Assembly: GCF_025548555.1 (NCBI RefSeq)
Contig: NZ_JAJLPA010000012.1
Span: 1-64,000 of the forward strand
Direction of reading: 5' to 3'
DNA length: 64,000 bases
DNA from: Sphingomonas sp. A2-49
GTDB taxonomy: Bacteria; Pseudomonadota; Alphaproteobacteria; Sphingomonadales; Sphingomonadaceae
Positions 34,129-42,514 of this stretch are shown one piece after another (the first letter of the stretch is position 1; each line of letters opens with the position of its first letter). The notes below the pieces were generated by a model. That model was not told the DNA's origin and made no database searches. It saw nothing but the letters and a program-made list of their open reading frames with translations. Made by a program: the position numbers and the translations under genes.

Positions 34129-35922
34129 ATGATCCCCGATCCCCAGCGTCCCGATCCCCTGCCCACCCTGTCGCGCGTCTTCGGCTTTCCCGCGTTCCGG
34201 GGGGTGCAGGCGGATGTCGTCGCGCGCGTGCTGGCAGGCGAGCGGACGCTGGGCGTGATGCCGACCGGAGCGGGCAAGTCGCTGTGCTACCAATTGCCGT
34301 CGGTGATGCTGGAGGGGACGTGCGTCGTCGTCTCGCCCCTGATCGCGCTGATGCACGACCAGCTGCGTGCGGCCGAGGCGGTCGGCATCCGCGCCGCGAC
34401 ACTGACCAGCGCCGACCAGAATCGCGCCGAATCGATCGCCCGCTTCCGCGCCGGCGAACTCGACCTGCTCTACATCGCCCCCGAACGGGCCTCGACCGGC
34501 CATTTCCGCGAGCTGCTCGCCAGCGCGCCGCTCAGCCTGTTCGCGATCGACGAGGCGCATTGCGTCAGCGAATGGGGCCACGACTTCCGCCCCGACTATC
34601 GCCTGCTGGCGCCGCTGATGGACGCGTTCCCGCAGGTGCCGCGGCTGGCGCTGACCGCGACCGCGGATGCGCACACCCGCAGCGACATCCTGCAACAGCT
34701 CGGCATTCCGCAGGACGGACTGATCGTCTCCGGCTTCGACCGGCCCAACATCCGCTATGCGATCAGCCCCAAGGCGAACACGACGAAGCAGATCGCCGAC
34801 GTCATCGCCGCGACGCCGGGGCCGGGCATCGTCTATGCGCAGACCCGCGCCGCGACCGAGAAGCTGGCCGAGGCGCTGGGCCGCACCGGCCGGCCGACGC
34901 GCGCCTATCACGCCGGCCTCGACCCGCACGTCCGCCAGAAGAACCAGGCGGATTTCGTCGCGTCGGAAGACATGGTGATCTGTGCCACGGTCGCATTCGG
35001 GATGGGGATCGACAAGCCCGACGTCCGCTTCGTCGCGCATGCCGGGCTGCCGAAATCGATCGAGGCCTATTATCAGGAAACCGGGCGGGCGGGCCGCGAC
35101 GGCGATCCGGCCGCGGCGCACCTGTTCTGGGGCGCCGAGGATTTCGCCCGCGCCCGCCAGCGGATCGGCGAGGTCGAGCCCGACCGGCAGGCGGGCGAGC
35201 GGACCCGCCTCGCCGCGCTGGGCGCGCTGGTCGAGACCGCGGGCTGCCGGCGGCGCATCCTGCTCAAGCATTTCGGCGAGGACCGGCACGAGGATTGCGG
35301 CAATTGCGACAATTGCCTCGGCTCCCCCGACGCGGTCGACGCGACGCAGACCGCGTGCAAGTTCCTGTCCGCCGTGTTCCGCACCGGGCAGATGTTCGGC
35401 GTCGGCTATGTCGAACAGGTGCTGCTGGGCCAGTCGACCGACCGCAGCGTCGATCGCGGCCACGAATCGCTGTCGGTATGGGGCATCGTCGACGGCGAGG
35501 AGGCGGCGCTCATCAAGCCGGTCGCGCGCGCGCTGCTGTTGCGCGACGCGCTGCGCACCAACGCGCACGGCGGCCTCGAATTCGGGCCCGGCGCGCGGCC
35601 GATCCTGAAGGAGGGGGCGCGGGTGATGCTGGTGGTGCCGCCCAAGCCCGCCCGCGGGCGCCGGCGCGATGCCGGCGTGGCGACCAACCCGGCGGACAAT
35701 CCGCTGTTCGAGGCGCTGCGCGAATGCCGGCGCGATCTCGCCAAGAGCGCGGGCGTGCCGCCCTATGTCATCTTCCACGATTCGGTGCTGCGCGAGATGG
35801 CGGCGCAGCGCCCCGCCGGGCGCGCCGAGCTGATGCACCTGTCGGGCATCGGCGCGCGCAAGCTCGACGCCTATGGCGATGCGTTTCTCGCGGTGATCCG
35901 GAGCGCCGCCGAAAACGGCTGA
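34129..35922 (+). CDS. recQ: RecQ ATP-dependent DNA helicase
   Basis: The 597-residue 3'-5' helicase acts in recombination and fork repair. Walker A is MPTGAGKSLCYQLP at about residues 44-57, and the DEAHC box and QETGRAGRDG are present. The zinc-binding region (HEDCGNCDNC) and winged-helix RQC domain follow, with one HRDC domain at about residues 520-595. Length is normal for bacterial RecQ. It is divergent from the SdpI/ArsR pair. Confidence 0.96.
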   Translation: MIPDPQRPDPLPTLSRVFGFPAFRGVQADVVARVLAGERTLGVMPTGAGKSLCYQLPSVMLEGTCVVVSPLIALMHDQLRAAEAVGIRAATLTSADQNRAESIARFRAGELDLLYIAPERASTGHFRELLASAPLSLFAIDEAHCVSEWGHDFRPDYRLLAPLMDAFPQVPRLALTATADAHTRSDILQQLGIPQDGLIVSGFDRPNIRYAISPKANTTKQIADVIAATPGPGIVYAQTRAATEKLAEALGRTGRPTRAYHAGLDPHVRQKNQADFVASEDMVICATVAFGMGIDKPDVRFVAHAGLPKSIEAYYQETGRAGRDGDPAAAHLFWGAEDFARARQRIGEVEPDRQAGERTRLAALGALVETAGCRRRILLKHFGEDRHEDCGNCDNCLGSPDAVDATQTACKFLSAVFRTGQMFGVGYVEQVLLGQSTDRSVDRGHESLSVWGIVDGEEAALIKPVARALLLRDALRTNAHGGLEFGPGARPILKEGARVMLVVPPKPARGRRRDAGVATNPADNPLFEALRECRRDLAKSAGVPPYVIFHDSVLREMAAQRPAGRAELMHLSGIGARKLDAYGDAFLAVIRSAAENG

Positions 35923-35953
35923 CGCGCTTCGGTCGATCGCGTAACGGGACCGG

Positions 35954-36388
35954 ATGGCCGACATCCGCACGATCAACGACAGCATCAGCGTCGCCCCCCA
36001 GATCGATCCCGACGACATCCCCGCGATCAAGGCGGCCGGGTTCAAGGCGATCGTCAACAACCGCCCCGACGCGGAGGAGGCGGGCCAGCCCGACGGCGAG
36101 GCGATCCGCGCCGCGGCGGCGGCGGCGGGCCTCGGCTATGCCGCGATCCCGGTCACCCACGCCGGCTTCTCGCACCCGCAGATCGACGCGATGACGCAGG
36201 CATTGGTCGCCGCGGACGGCCCGGTGCTCGCCTATTGCCGCTCGGGCACGCGCAGCTGCAACCTGTGGGCGCTCGCCGCGGCGAAGGCGGGGCGCAACCC
36301 CGAACTGCTGGTCGAACAGGCGCGCGGCGCGGGCTACGACCTGTCGGGCATGCGCCCGACGCTGGACGCGCTCGCCGGCGGCCGGTGA
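35954..36388 (+). CDS. DUF442/TIGR01244 phosphatase-like sulfurtransferase-type protein
   Basis: The 144-residue protein belongs to the DUF442 group often annotated as beta-lactamase-hydrolase-like. The PTP-type loop YCRSGTRSCNLWA at about residues 95-107 contains the catalytic Cys and Arg. DINDSISVAPQI-type start and NNRPDAEE are family features. The BLH relative Blh/BigR systems handle sulfide oxidation, so a sulfur role is possible but not shown. It follows recQ after 31 bases and precedes a small anchored protein. Confidence 0.82.
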   Translation: MADIRTINDSISVAPQIDPDDIPAIKAAGFKAIVNNRPDAEEAGQPDGEAIRAAAAAAGLGYAAIPVTHAGFSHPQIDAMTQALVAADGPVLAYCRSGTRSCNLWALAAAKAGRNPELLVEQARGAGYDLSGMRPTLDALAGGR

Positions 36389-36395
36389 CGCCGCG

Positions 36396-36824
36396 ATGAC
36401 CGACCATCTGGTCTGGATCGCGGTCGGCGCGGGCGCATGCGTCGCGATCGCCGTCGTCGCGGCCGTCTGGATGCTGACGCATCGGCGGGCACCGCGGATC
36501 GCCAGCCCCGAAGAGGCGGCGGACGCCGCGGAACGCGCGCTTGCCGGCTTCGATACGCAGGGGGCGGTGGTGGGCACCGACGGCACCGGTGCGCTGGCGA
36601 TCGATCGCGGCGGCCGCGTCGCGGTGATGACCCGCGCGGGCAAGGGCATCGCGGTGCGCGAGGTCGCATGGACGGCGTTGCGCTCGACCGCGGCGGGGAT
36701 CCTGATCGATACCGGCGAGCGGCGGCCGGGACAGGTGCTGGTGTCGGGCGTCGATGCGCTCGACGTCCGCCGCCTCGCCCCCGCCGACCTGCGGCGGCTG
36801 GTCCCCGAGCCGCGCCGCGCCTGA
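36396..36824 (+). CDS. Small single-pass membrane protein of unknown function
   Basis: The 142-residue protein has one N-terminal membrane helix at about residues 7-28 and a soluble domain of about 100 residues rich in Ala, Arg and Val. I do not recognise the domain. It follows the DUF442 gene after seven bases and is probably co-transcribed. It ends convergently with the Old Yellow Enzyme gene. Confidence 0.7.
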   Translation: MTDHLVWIAVGAGACVAIAVVAAVWMLTHRRAPRIASPEEAADAAERALAGFDTQGAVVGTDGTGALAIDRGGRVAVMTRAGKGIAVREVAWTALRSTAAGILIDTGERRPGQVLVSGVDALDVRRLAPADLRRLVPEPRRA

Positions 36825-36854
36825 TCGCGGCGCGACGCGGCCGGGGACGGCGGC

Positions 36855-37928
36855 TCAGGCCGCCGCGGTCTCCAGCGCCGGATAGTCGGTATACCCCTCC
36901 GGCCCGGTCGAATACCACGTCTTCATGTCGTCGGCGGCGAGCGGCGCGCCGCGACGGAAGCGCTCGACCAGATCGGGATTGGCGATGAACTTGCGACCGA
37001 AGGCGATGCCGTCGGCGAGCCCCGAATCGAGATCCGCCTGCGCGGCCTGCTGCGTGTAATCCTGGTTGAGGATCAGCGGGCCGGAGAAGACCTTGCGGAT
37101 CTCCGGGCTCAGCTTGGGCACGTCGGTGCTGCCGAAGGTGCCGTCGGGCGCCTGTTCGCGCAGTTCGAGGAAGGCGATGCCCAGCGCGTCGAGCGCACGG
37201 GCGGCGGGGACGAACACGCTCGCCGGATCGCTGTCGTCGGCGCCCTGCGTCTCGCCGTTGGGCGACAGGCGGATGCCGGTGCGGCCCGCGCCGATCGCGT
37301 CGATCACCCGCTCGACCGATTCGCGCATGAAGCGGATGCGGTTTTCCGGGCTGCCGCCGTAATCGTCGTCGCGCAGGTTGGTGCCGTCGCGCAGGAATTG
37401 GTCGATCAGATAGCCGTTGGCGCCATGCAGCTGGACGCCGTCGAAGCCGGCGCGGATCGCATTGGTCGCGGCGGTCGCATAATCGTCCTGCGCGCGGGCG
37501 ATGTCGTCCAGCGTCGCCGCCTGCGCCTCGGCATAGGGGTTTTCGGGCTTGTGATAGGGCGCGCGCGTCGCCGACGACGACAGCGGCGCCATGCCGATGA
37601 CGTCGGGCCGCGACAGCCGGCCCATGTGCCAGATCTGCGCGACGATTTTGCCGCCCGCCTCGTGCACCGCGGCGGTCACCGGCTTCCATGCCTCCACTTG
37701 CGCCTCGGTCCACAGGCCCGGCGCGTTGGGCCAGCCGAGACCCTGCCGGCTGATGCCGGTGCCTTCGCTGATGATGAGGCCGGCGCCGGCGCGCTGGCGG
37801 TAATAATCGATCATCAGCGCGGTCGGGACATGGTCGGCGGTGGCGCGGCCGCGGGTCAGCGGCGACATGAGGATGCGGTTCGCCGCGGCGATGTCGCCGA
37901 GCTGGATGGGATCGAAGAGGCTGGGCAT
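36855..37928 (-). CDS. Old Yellow Enzyme family alkene reductase
   Basis: The 357-residue FMN enzyme reduces activated C=C bonds or nitro compounds with NAD(P)H. Family features are LFDPIQLG at the start, PLTRGRA, GGKIVAQIWHMGR, and the substrate-binding pair in QLHGANGYLIDQFL. A C-terminal FMN segment contains FGRKFIANPDL. The ATG at 37928 has GGAG six bases upstream and gives the family start; an ATG at 37982 adds unrelated residues. It is divergent from the EamA transporter, with 52 bases between. Confidence 0.93.
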   Translation of the reverse strand: MPSLFDPIQLGDIAAANRILMSPLTRGRATADHVPTALMIDYYRQRAGAGLIISEGTGISRQGLGWPNAPGLWTEAQVEAWKPVTAAVHEAGGKIVAQIWHMGRLSRPDVIGMAPLSSSATRAPYHKPENPYAEAQAATLDDIARAQDDYATAATNAIRAGFDGVQLHGANGYLIDQFLRDGTNLRDDDYGGSPENRIRFMRESVERVIDAIGAGRTGIRLSPNGETQGADDSDPASVFVPAARALDALGIAFLELREQAPDGTFGSTDVPKLSPEIRKVFSGPLILNQDYTQQAAQADLDSGLADGIAFGRKFIANPDLVERFRRGAPLAADDMKTWYSTGPEGYTDYPALETAAA

Positions 37929-37980
37929 GGATGCTCCGTAAGTGACCTGACGCGAGGCAAATAGGCAGCTACAGGGCGGC

Positions 37981-38931
37981 ATGCATCAGGCGCAGGCAAC
38001 AAGAAAAACTGTCCCGGCGGCAACCGCCCCGCTTGCCGCTACGGCAGCGCCGGGTCTCGCCTTCGGCGCGCTCGTCGTCGCCAACGTCGCGCTGGCGTTC
38101 GGGCCGTGGTTCGTCCGGCTCGCCGACGTCGGACCGGTGGCGGCGGGGTTCTGGCGGATCACGCTGGCGATCCCGTTTCTCGGCGGCCTCGCGTTCGCCG
38201 CCGGCGCGCGGCCGGTGCGGATGGCGCGCGGGCTGTGGACGATGCTCGCGATCGGCGGCGTCGCCTTCGCCGCCGATCTCGGCAGCTGGCACCTCGGCAT
38301 CGTTCGCACGACGATGGCCAATGCGACGCTGTTCGGCAATTCGGCGATCCTGATCTATCCGGTCTACGGCTTTCTCGCCGCGCGCGCCTGGCCGACGCGG
38401 GGGCAGGGCGTCGCGCTGGCGCTGGCCGCGGTCGGGGCCGCGCTGCTGCTCGGCCGTTCGTACCAGCTCGATCCGCGCAACCTCGCGGGCGACCTGCTCT
38501 GCATCGTCGCGGGGCTGCTCTACACCGTCTATATCGTGTTGATGGCACGGGTGCGCGGAGCGATGCGGCCCCTGCCCGCGCTGGCGCTGTCGAGCTGCGC
38601 GACCGCGCTGCCGCTGCTGGTCTTCGCGCTGGCGCTCGGCGAACGGGTGATGCCCGGCCATTGGTCGGCGCTGCTCGGCCTCGCCCTCGTCAGCCAGGTG
38701 ATCGGCCAGGGCTGCATGATCTTCGCGCTCGGGCAATTGTCGCCGCTGGTGGTCGGGATCGCGCTGCTGATCCAGCCGGTCGTCGCCGGCGCGGTCGGCT
38801 GGATCGAATATGGCGAGCGGTTGCAGGGACCGGATTGGATCGGCGTCGCGTTGGTGGCACTGGCGCTGGTATTGGTACGGCGCGCCGAGGTTGCGCCGGC
38901 GGGCCGACCGGCGCAGGAGAACGGGACATGA
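37981..38931 (+). CDS. EamA/DMT-family transporter
   Basis: The 316-residue protein has about ten membrane helices in two EamA repeats, of the drug/metabolite transporter superfamily. Segments such as GPWFVRLADVGPVAAGFWR and NATLFGNSAILIYPVYGFL are typical. The substrate is unknown; relatives export amino acids or metabolites. Its stop overlaps the COQ9 start by four bases (38928-38931), an unexpected partner for a ubiquinone protein. Confidence 0.88.
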   Translation: MHQAQATRKTVPAATAPLAATAAPGLAFGALVVANVALAFGPWFVRLADVGPVAAGFWRITLAIPFLGGLAFAAGARPVRMARGLWTMLAIGGVAFAADLGSWHLGIVRTTMANATLFGNSAILIYPVYGFLAARAWPTRGQGVALALAAVGAALLLGRSYQLDPRNLAGDLLCIVAGLLYTVYIVLMARVRGAMRPLPALALSSCATALPLLVFALALGERVMPGHWSALLGLALVSQVIGQGCMIFALGQLSPLVVGIALLIQPVVAGAVGWIEYGERLQGPDWIGVALVALALVLVRRAEVAPAGRPAQENGT

Positions 38932-39581
38932 CGCAGGACCTGACCCTCGACGAGATCCGCGAGCGCCTGGCGCCCGGCATCGCCGACAACGCCGCCTTCG
39001 ACGGCTGGAGCGACGCCGCGCGCGACATGGCCGCGGATGCCGCCGGCATCGACCGCGACGTCGCGCGACTCGCCTTTCCGGGCGGCGCGGTCGAGATGAT
39101 CGATGCCTGGTTCGCCGCGATCGACCGCGACATGGTCGCCGCGCTGCCGCCAGCGGCGCTGGCGGCGATGAAGATCCGCGCGCGGATCACCGCGCTGGTC
39201 GAGGCGCGGCTGGATGCGATCGCGATCAACCGCGAATCGCTGCGCCGTGCGCTCGCCATCCTGGCGATGCCGCAGCACGTCGCGCGCGCCGCGCGGCTCG
39301 GCTGGCGCAGCGTCGACCTGATGTGGCGGCTCGCCGGCGATACCGCGACCGATTACAACCATTATACCAAGCGCACGATCCTACTCGGCGTCTATGGCGC
39401 GACGGTGACCGTGTTCCTCGACGACGACAGCGAGGGCCATGCCGATACCCGCGCGTTCCTGTCGCGGCGGATCGACGGGATCATGCGCTTCGAACGCGCC
39501 AAGGCGGGCTTCGTCAAACGCTACGAACACCGCCCCAGCCTGTCGCGCTTCGTTGGGCGGCTGCGCTACCCGGTCGTCTGA
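38928..39581 (+). CDS. COQ9 family ubiquinone-biosynthesis protein
   Basis: The 217-residue protein matches the COQ9 group: an alpha-helical TetR-like fold that binds lipid and assists the hydroxylation step of ubiquinone synthesis. Typical stretches are AARDMAADAAGIDRDVARLA-like and MWRLAGDTATDYNHYTKR. It has no helix-turn-helix function that I can see. It overlaps the EamA gene and is 79 bases upstream of the feo promoter region. Confidence 0.88.
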   Translation: MTQDLTLDEIRERLAPGIADNAAFDGWSDAARDMAADAAGIDRDVARLAFPGGAVEMIDAWFAAIDRDMVAALPPAALAAMKIRARITALVEARLDAIAINRESLRRALAILAMPQHVARAARLGWRSVDLMWRLAGDTATDYNHYTKRTILLGVYGATVTVFLDDDSEGHADTRAFLSRRIDGIMRFERAKAGFVKRYEHRPSLSRFVGRLRYPVV

Positions 39582-39641
39582 CGGACCGCGCCGGGCGCGC
39601 GGCGGACCGAGCGATTCCGCGCCGAACCGTGCCGGACGCGC

Positions 39642-39675
39642 TTTACTCGCCCAGCCGTAAATGATAATCAGTCGC
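39642..39675 (+). promoter_or_regulatory. Fur-box-like operator over a candidate feoAB promoter
   Basis: Bases 39657-39675 match the 19-base Fur consensus at 14 positions by eye, including an unbroken AATGATAATCA core. Within it GATAAT (39663-39668) makes a good -10, with TTTACT (39642-39647) as a weak -35 at 15 bases. A repressor bound here would block transcription of feoAB. The box overlaps the first in-frame ATG, which argues for a later feoA start. Confidence 0.72.
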
Positions 39676-39684
39676 ATCATGGAA

Positions 39685-39957
39685 ATGTCGCGTACCATCG
39701 TACCCGCACTCGATCTCGTCTCGCTCCCCCGCCGCCAGCCCGCGACGGTCGCGGCGATCGACTGGGCGCGACTCGCGCTGCCCGAGGCACGGCGCCTGCG
39801 CGAACTCGGCTTCGACGAAGGCGTCGCGGTCGAGGTGCTGCATCGCGCCTCGCTGGGCGGCGGGCCGATCGCCTGCCGCATCGGCCGCATGACGGTCGCG
39901 CTGCGCCGCGCGGTCGCGGGTGCCGTGCACGTGGCGCTGCCCATCGCCGCCGAATAA
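39685..39957 (+). CDS. feoA: FeoA, ferrous-iron transport accessory protein
   Basis: The 90-residue SH3-like protein has the FeoA pattern LRELGFDEGVAVEVL followed by GPIACRIGRMTVALRR. It supports FeoB-mediated Fe(II) uptake from the cytoplasmic side. In-frame ATGs lie at 39661, 39679 and 39685. The first is inside the Fur box and -10, so it is unlikely; I prefer 39685, with 39679 possible. Either way the leader would be very short. FeoB follows after 11 bases. Confidence 0.85.
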   Translation: MSRTIVPALDLVSLPRRQPATVAAIDWARLALPEARRLRELGFDEGVAVEVLHRASLGGGPIACRIGRMTVALRRAVAGAVHVALPIAAE

Positions 39958-39968
39958 GCCGGATCACG

Positions 39969-41828
39969 GTGCACGCAGCCCCGCTGGTGGCGCTGGTCGG
40001 CAATCCCAATGCCGGCAAGAGCGCCCTGTTCAACGCGCTGACCGGCGCCCGGCAAAAGGTCGGCAATTATCCCGGCGTCACCGTCGAACGCCATTCGGGC
40101 CGGCTGACGCTCGACGACGGCCGCCCGGTCGAACTGATCGACCTGCCCGGTGCCTACAGCCTCGAACCGTCCAGCCCCGACGAGCGCGTCACCCGCGACG
40201 TCGTCACCGGCGCCAGCAGCCTCGAACGCCTGCCCGACGCGCTGGTCGTCGTGGTCGACGCCGCCAATCTCGACAACCACCTGCGCTTCACGCTCCAGCT
40301 GATCGCACTCGGCCTGCCGGTGGTGGTGGCGCTCAACATGATCGACCTCGCCGCGCGCGACGGTCTGACGCTGGATGCCGCGGTGCTCGAGCGCGAGCTG
40401 GGCGTTCCCGTCGTACCCACGGTCGCCGTGCGCAAGCGCGGGCTCGACGCGCTGCGGACGGCACTGGCGGACGCGGTCGCCGGCGGCGCCCCGCGCACGC
40501 CCGACGTCGGCGCGGGGACGCAGGACGACATCGTCCAGCTGCAACGCCGCGCCCGCCATATCGCCGCGGCGGCCACCGTCTCCGAAACCACCGGCCGGCG
40601 CTGGGCGCATCTGCTCGACGCGGTGGCGCTGCACCCGGTCGCGGGACCCCTACTGCTGGTCGCGATCCTGTTCGTGATGTTCCAGGCGGTGTTCACCTGG
40701 GCCGCGGTGCCGGCGGACGCGATCGACGCGGGCTTCGGCGCCCTGCAGGATGCGATCAAGGCCGCGCTGCCCGCCGGGTTCCTGCGTTCGCTGCTGACCG
40801 ACGGGCTGATCGCGGGGGTCGGCGCGGTGATCGTCTTCCTGCCGCAGATCCTGATCCTGTTTTTGTTCATCCTCGTGCTCGAATCGTCCGGATACATGGT
40901 CCGCGCGGCGTTCCTGATGGACCGGCTGATGGCGACCGTCGGCCTGTCCGGCCGCGCCTTCATCCCGCTGCTGTCGAGCTTCGCCTGCGCGGTGCCGGGG
41001 ATCATGGCGACGCGGACGATCGACGACGAGAAGGACCGGCTGACGACGATCCTGATTGCGCCGCTGATGACGTGCAGCGCGCGCTGGCCGGTCTACACGC
41101 TCATCATCGGCGCGATGATCCCCAATACGCAGGTGCTGCCGCTGGTGCGGTTGCAGGGCGTGGTGATGTTCGCGCTGCTCGTCATCGGCATCGCCGGCGC
41201 CTATGTCGCCGCCCTGGTGCTGCGGCGGACGGTGACGAAGGGCGCATCGTCGGGCTTCATGATGGAGATGCCGAAATACCAGATGCCGCGGCTGCGCGAC
41301 GTCGCGCTGGGGCTGTGGCAGCGTGCGATCATCTTCCTCAAGCGCGCCGGCACGATCATCGCCGCGACGACGGTCGTCCTGTGGCTGCTGCTCAGTTTCC
41401 CCAAGCCGCCGGAGCGCAGCGGCATCAGCCCGGTCGACCATTCGATCGGCGGCCGGATCGGCCATGGCATCGAATATGTCGTCAGGCCGATCGGCTTCAA
41501 CCGCGACATCGCGCTGGCGCTGCTGCCGGCGATGGCGGCGCGCGAGGTCGCGGTGTCGGCGATCGGCACCGTCTATGCGATCGACGACACCGACGGCAGC
41601 GGCACCGACCGGATCACGGACCGGATCCGTGGCCGCTGGACGCTGCCCACCGCGCTCGCCTTCCTGATGTGGTTCGTGTTCGCGCCGCAATGCATCTCGA
41701 CCATCGCCGTCACCCGGCGCGAGACGAACGGGTGGAAGTGGCCGCTGTTCATGGTTGGCTATTTGTTCGCCGCCGCCTACATCATGGCCGGGATCACATA
41801 CTGGCTGGCGGTGTTCGCCGGCCTCTAG
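39969..41828 (+). CDS. feoB: FeoB, ferrous-iron transporter
   Basis: The 619-residue protein begins at a GTG. The N-terminal G-domain shows G1 GNPNAGKSALFNALTG at about residues 12-27, the switch NYPGVTVE, G3 DLPGAY and G4 NMID. The membrane core follows with the Gate motifs around FACAVPGIMATRTID and AREVAVSAI. It is shorter than the E. coli protein but normal for alphaproteobacteria, and no FeoC is seen. It imports Fe(II), probably under Fur control through the upstream box. Confidence 0.95.
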   Translation: MHAAPLVALVGNPNAGKSALFNALTGARQKVGNYPGVTVERHSGRLTLDDGRPVELIDLPGAYSLEPSSPDERVTRDVVTGASSLERLPDALVVVVDAANLDNHLRFTLQLIALGLPVVVALNMIDLAARDGLTLDAAVLERELGVPVVPTVAVRKRGLDALRTALADAVAGGAPRTPDVGAGTQDDIVQLQRRARHIAAAATVSETTGRRWAHLLDAVALHPVAGPLLLVAILFVMFQAVFTWAAVPADAIDAGFGALQDAIKAALPAGFLRSLLTDGLIAGVGAVIVFLPQILILFLFILVLESSGYMVRAAFLMDRLMATVGLSGRAFIPLLSSFACAVPGIMATRTIDDEKDRLTTILIAPLMTCSARWPVYTLIIGAMIPNTQVLPLVRLQGVVMFALLVIGIAGAYVAALVLRRTVTKGASSGFMMEMPKYQMPRLRDVALGLWQRAIIFLKRAGTIIAATTVVLWLLLSFPKPPERSGISPVDHSIGGRIGHGIEYVVRPIGFNRDIALALLPAMAAREVAVSAIGTVYAIDDTDGSGTDRITDRIRGRWTLPTALAFLMWFVFAPQCISTIAVTRRETNGWKWPLFMVGYLFAAAYIMAGITYWLAVFAGL

Positions 41829-41846
41829 ACAGTTTCGGGGCATTCC

Positions 41847-42428
41847 ATGGCGGGCAGCGTCAACAAGGTCATCATCGTCGGCAACCTGGGGCGCGACCCC
41901 GAATCGCGGTCGTTCCAGAACGGCGGCAAAGTCGTCAACCTGCGCATCGCGACGTCGGAATCGTGGAAGGACAAGAACAGCGGCGAGCGCAAGGAAAAGA
42001 CCGAATGGCATTCGGTCGCGATCTTTAACGAAGGGCTCGCCAACGTCGCCGAGCGGTTCCTGCGCAAGGGATCGAAAGTGTATATCGAGGGCGCGTTGCA
42101 GACCCGCAAATGGCAGGATCAGCAGGGCAACGACAAATATTCGACCGAGATCGTGCTCCAGGGCTTCAACAGCGTGCTGACGATGCTCGACGGACCCAAT
42201 GGTGGCGGCCAGGGCGGCGGCGGTCGCGGCAGTTCGGGCGGCGGTGACGACTGGGCCGGCGGCGGCGACGATTTCGGCGGCGGCAGCGGCGGCGGCTCGG
42301 GCGGCGGATACGGCGGCGGCAGCCGTGGCGGCGGCGGCGGTGCTCCCGCGGCCGGCGGCGGCAACCGCGGCGGCTTCGGCCAGGGTGGAGGCTTCGCCGA
42401 CGACCTCGACGACGACGTGCCGTTCTGA
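41847..42428 (+). CDS. ssb: Single-stranded DNA-binding protein
   Basis: The 193-residue protein has an N-terminal OB-fold (about residues 1-110; [16 protein letters not shown] at the start). A long Gly-rich, low-complexity linker and the acidic tip DDDVPF, which recruits repair and replication partners, follow. The linker is almost pure Gly/Ser with few charges and spans about 60 residues. It lies 18 bases after feoB and may also be read from that transcript. Confidence 0.95.
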   Translation: MAGSVNKVIIVGNLGRDPESRSFQNGGKVVNLRIATSESWKDKNSGERKEKTEWHSVAIFNEGLANVAERFLRKGSKVYIEGALQTRKWQDQQGNDKYSTEIVLQGFNSVLTMLDGPNGGGQGGGGRGSSGGGDDWAGGGDDFGGGSGGGSGGGYGGGSRGGGGGAPAAGGGNRGGFGQGGGFADDLDDDVPF

Positions 42429-42514
42429 CCCGGGATCCCGCCGCATTCCTCGACGAAGCCGTCCGCACCGCCGCGTCCGTCGCCACGACCGGTCCGGTCG
42501 CGCGCGGCTGGCAG

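Noticed and set aside
39661..39684. ATG at 39661 as the feoA start
   Set aside because: It lies within the Fur box and the candidate -10, so it would not be within the transcript.
42221..42390. Short G-rich tandem repeats resembling a minisatellite or CRISPR-like array
   Set aside because: They encode the Gly-rich linker of SSB in frame and have no spacers or regular repeat unit.
40650..42446. A 598-codon minus-strand frame opposite feoB and ssb
   Set aside because: It is antisense to clear feoB and ssb genes, and its Ala/Gly runs mirror the ssb linker.
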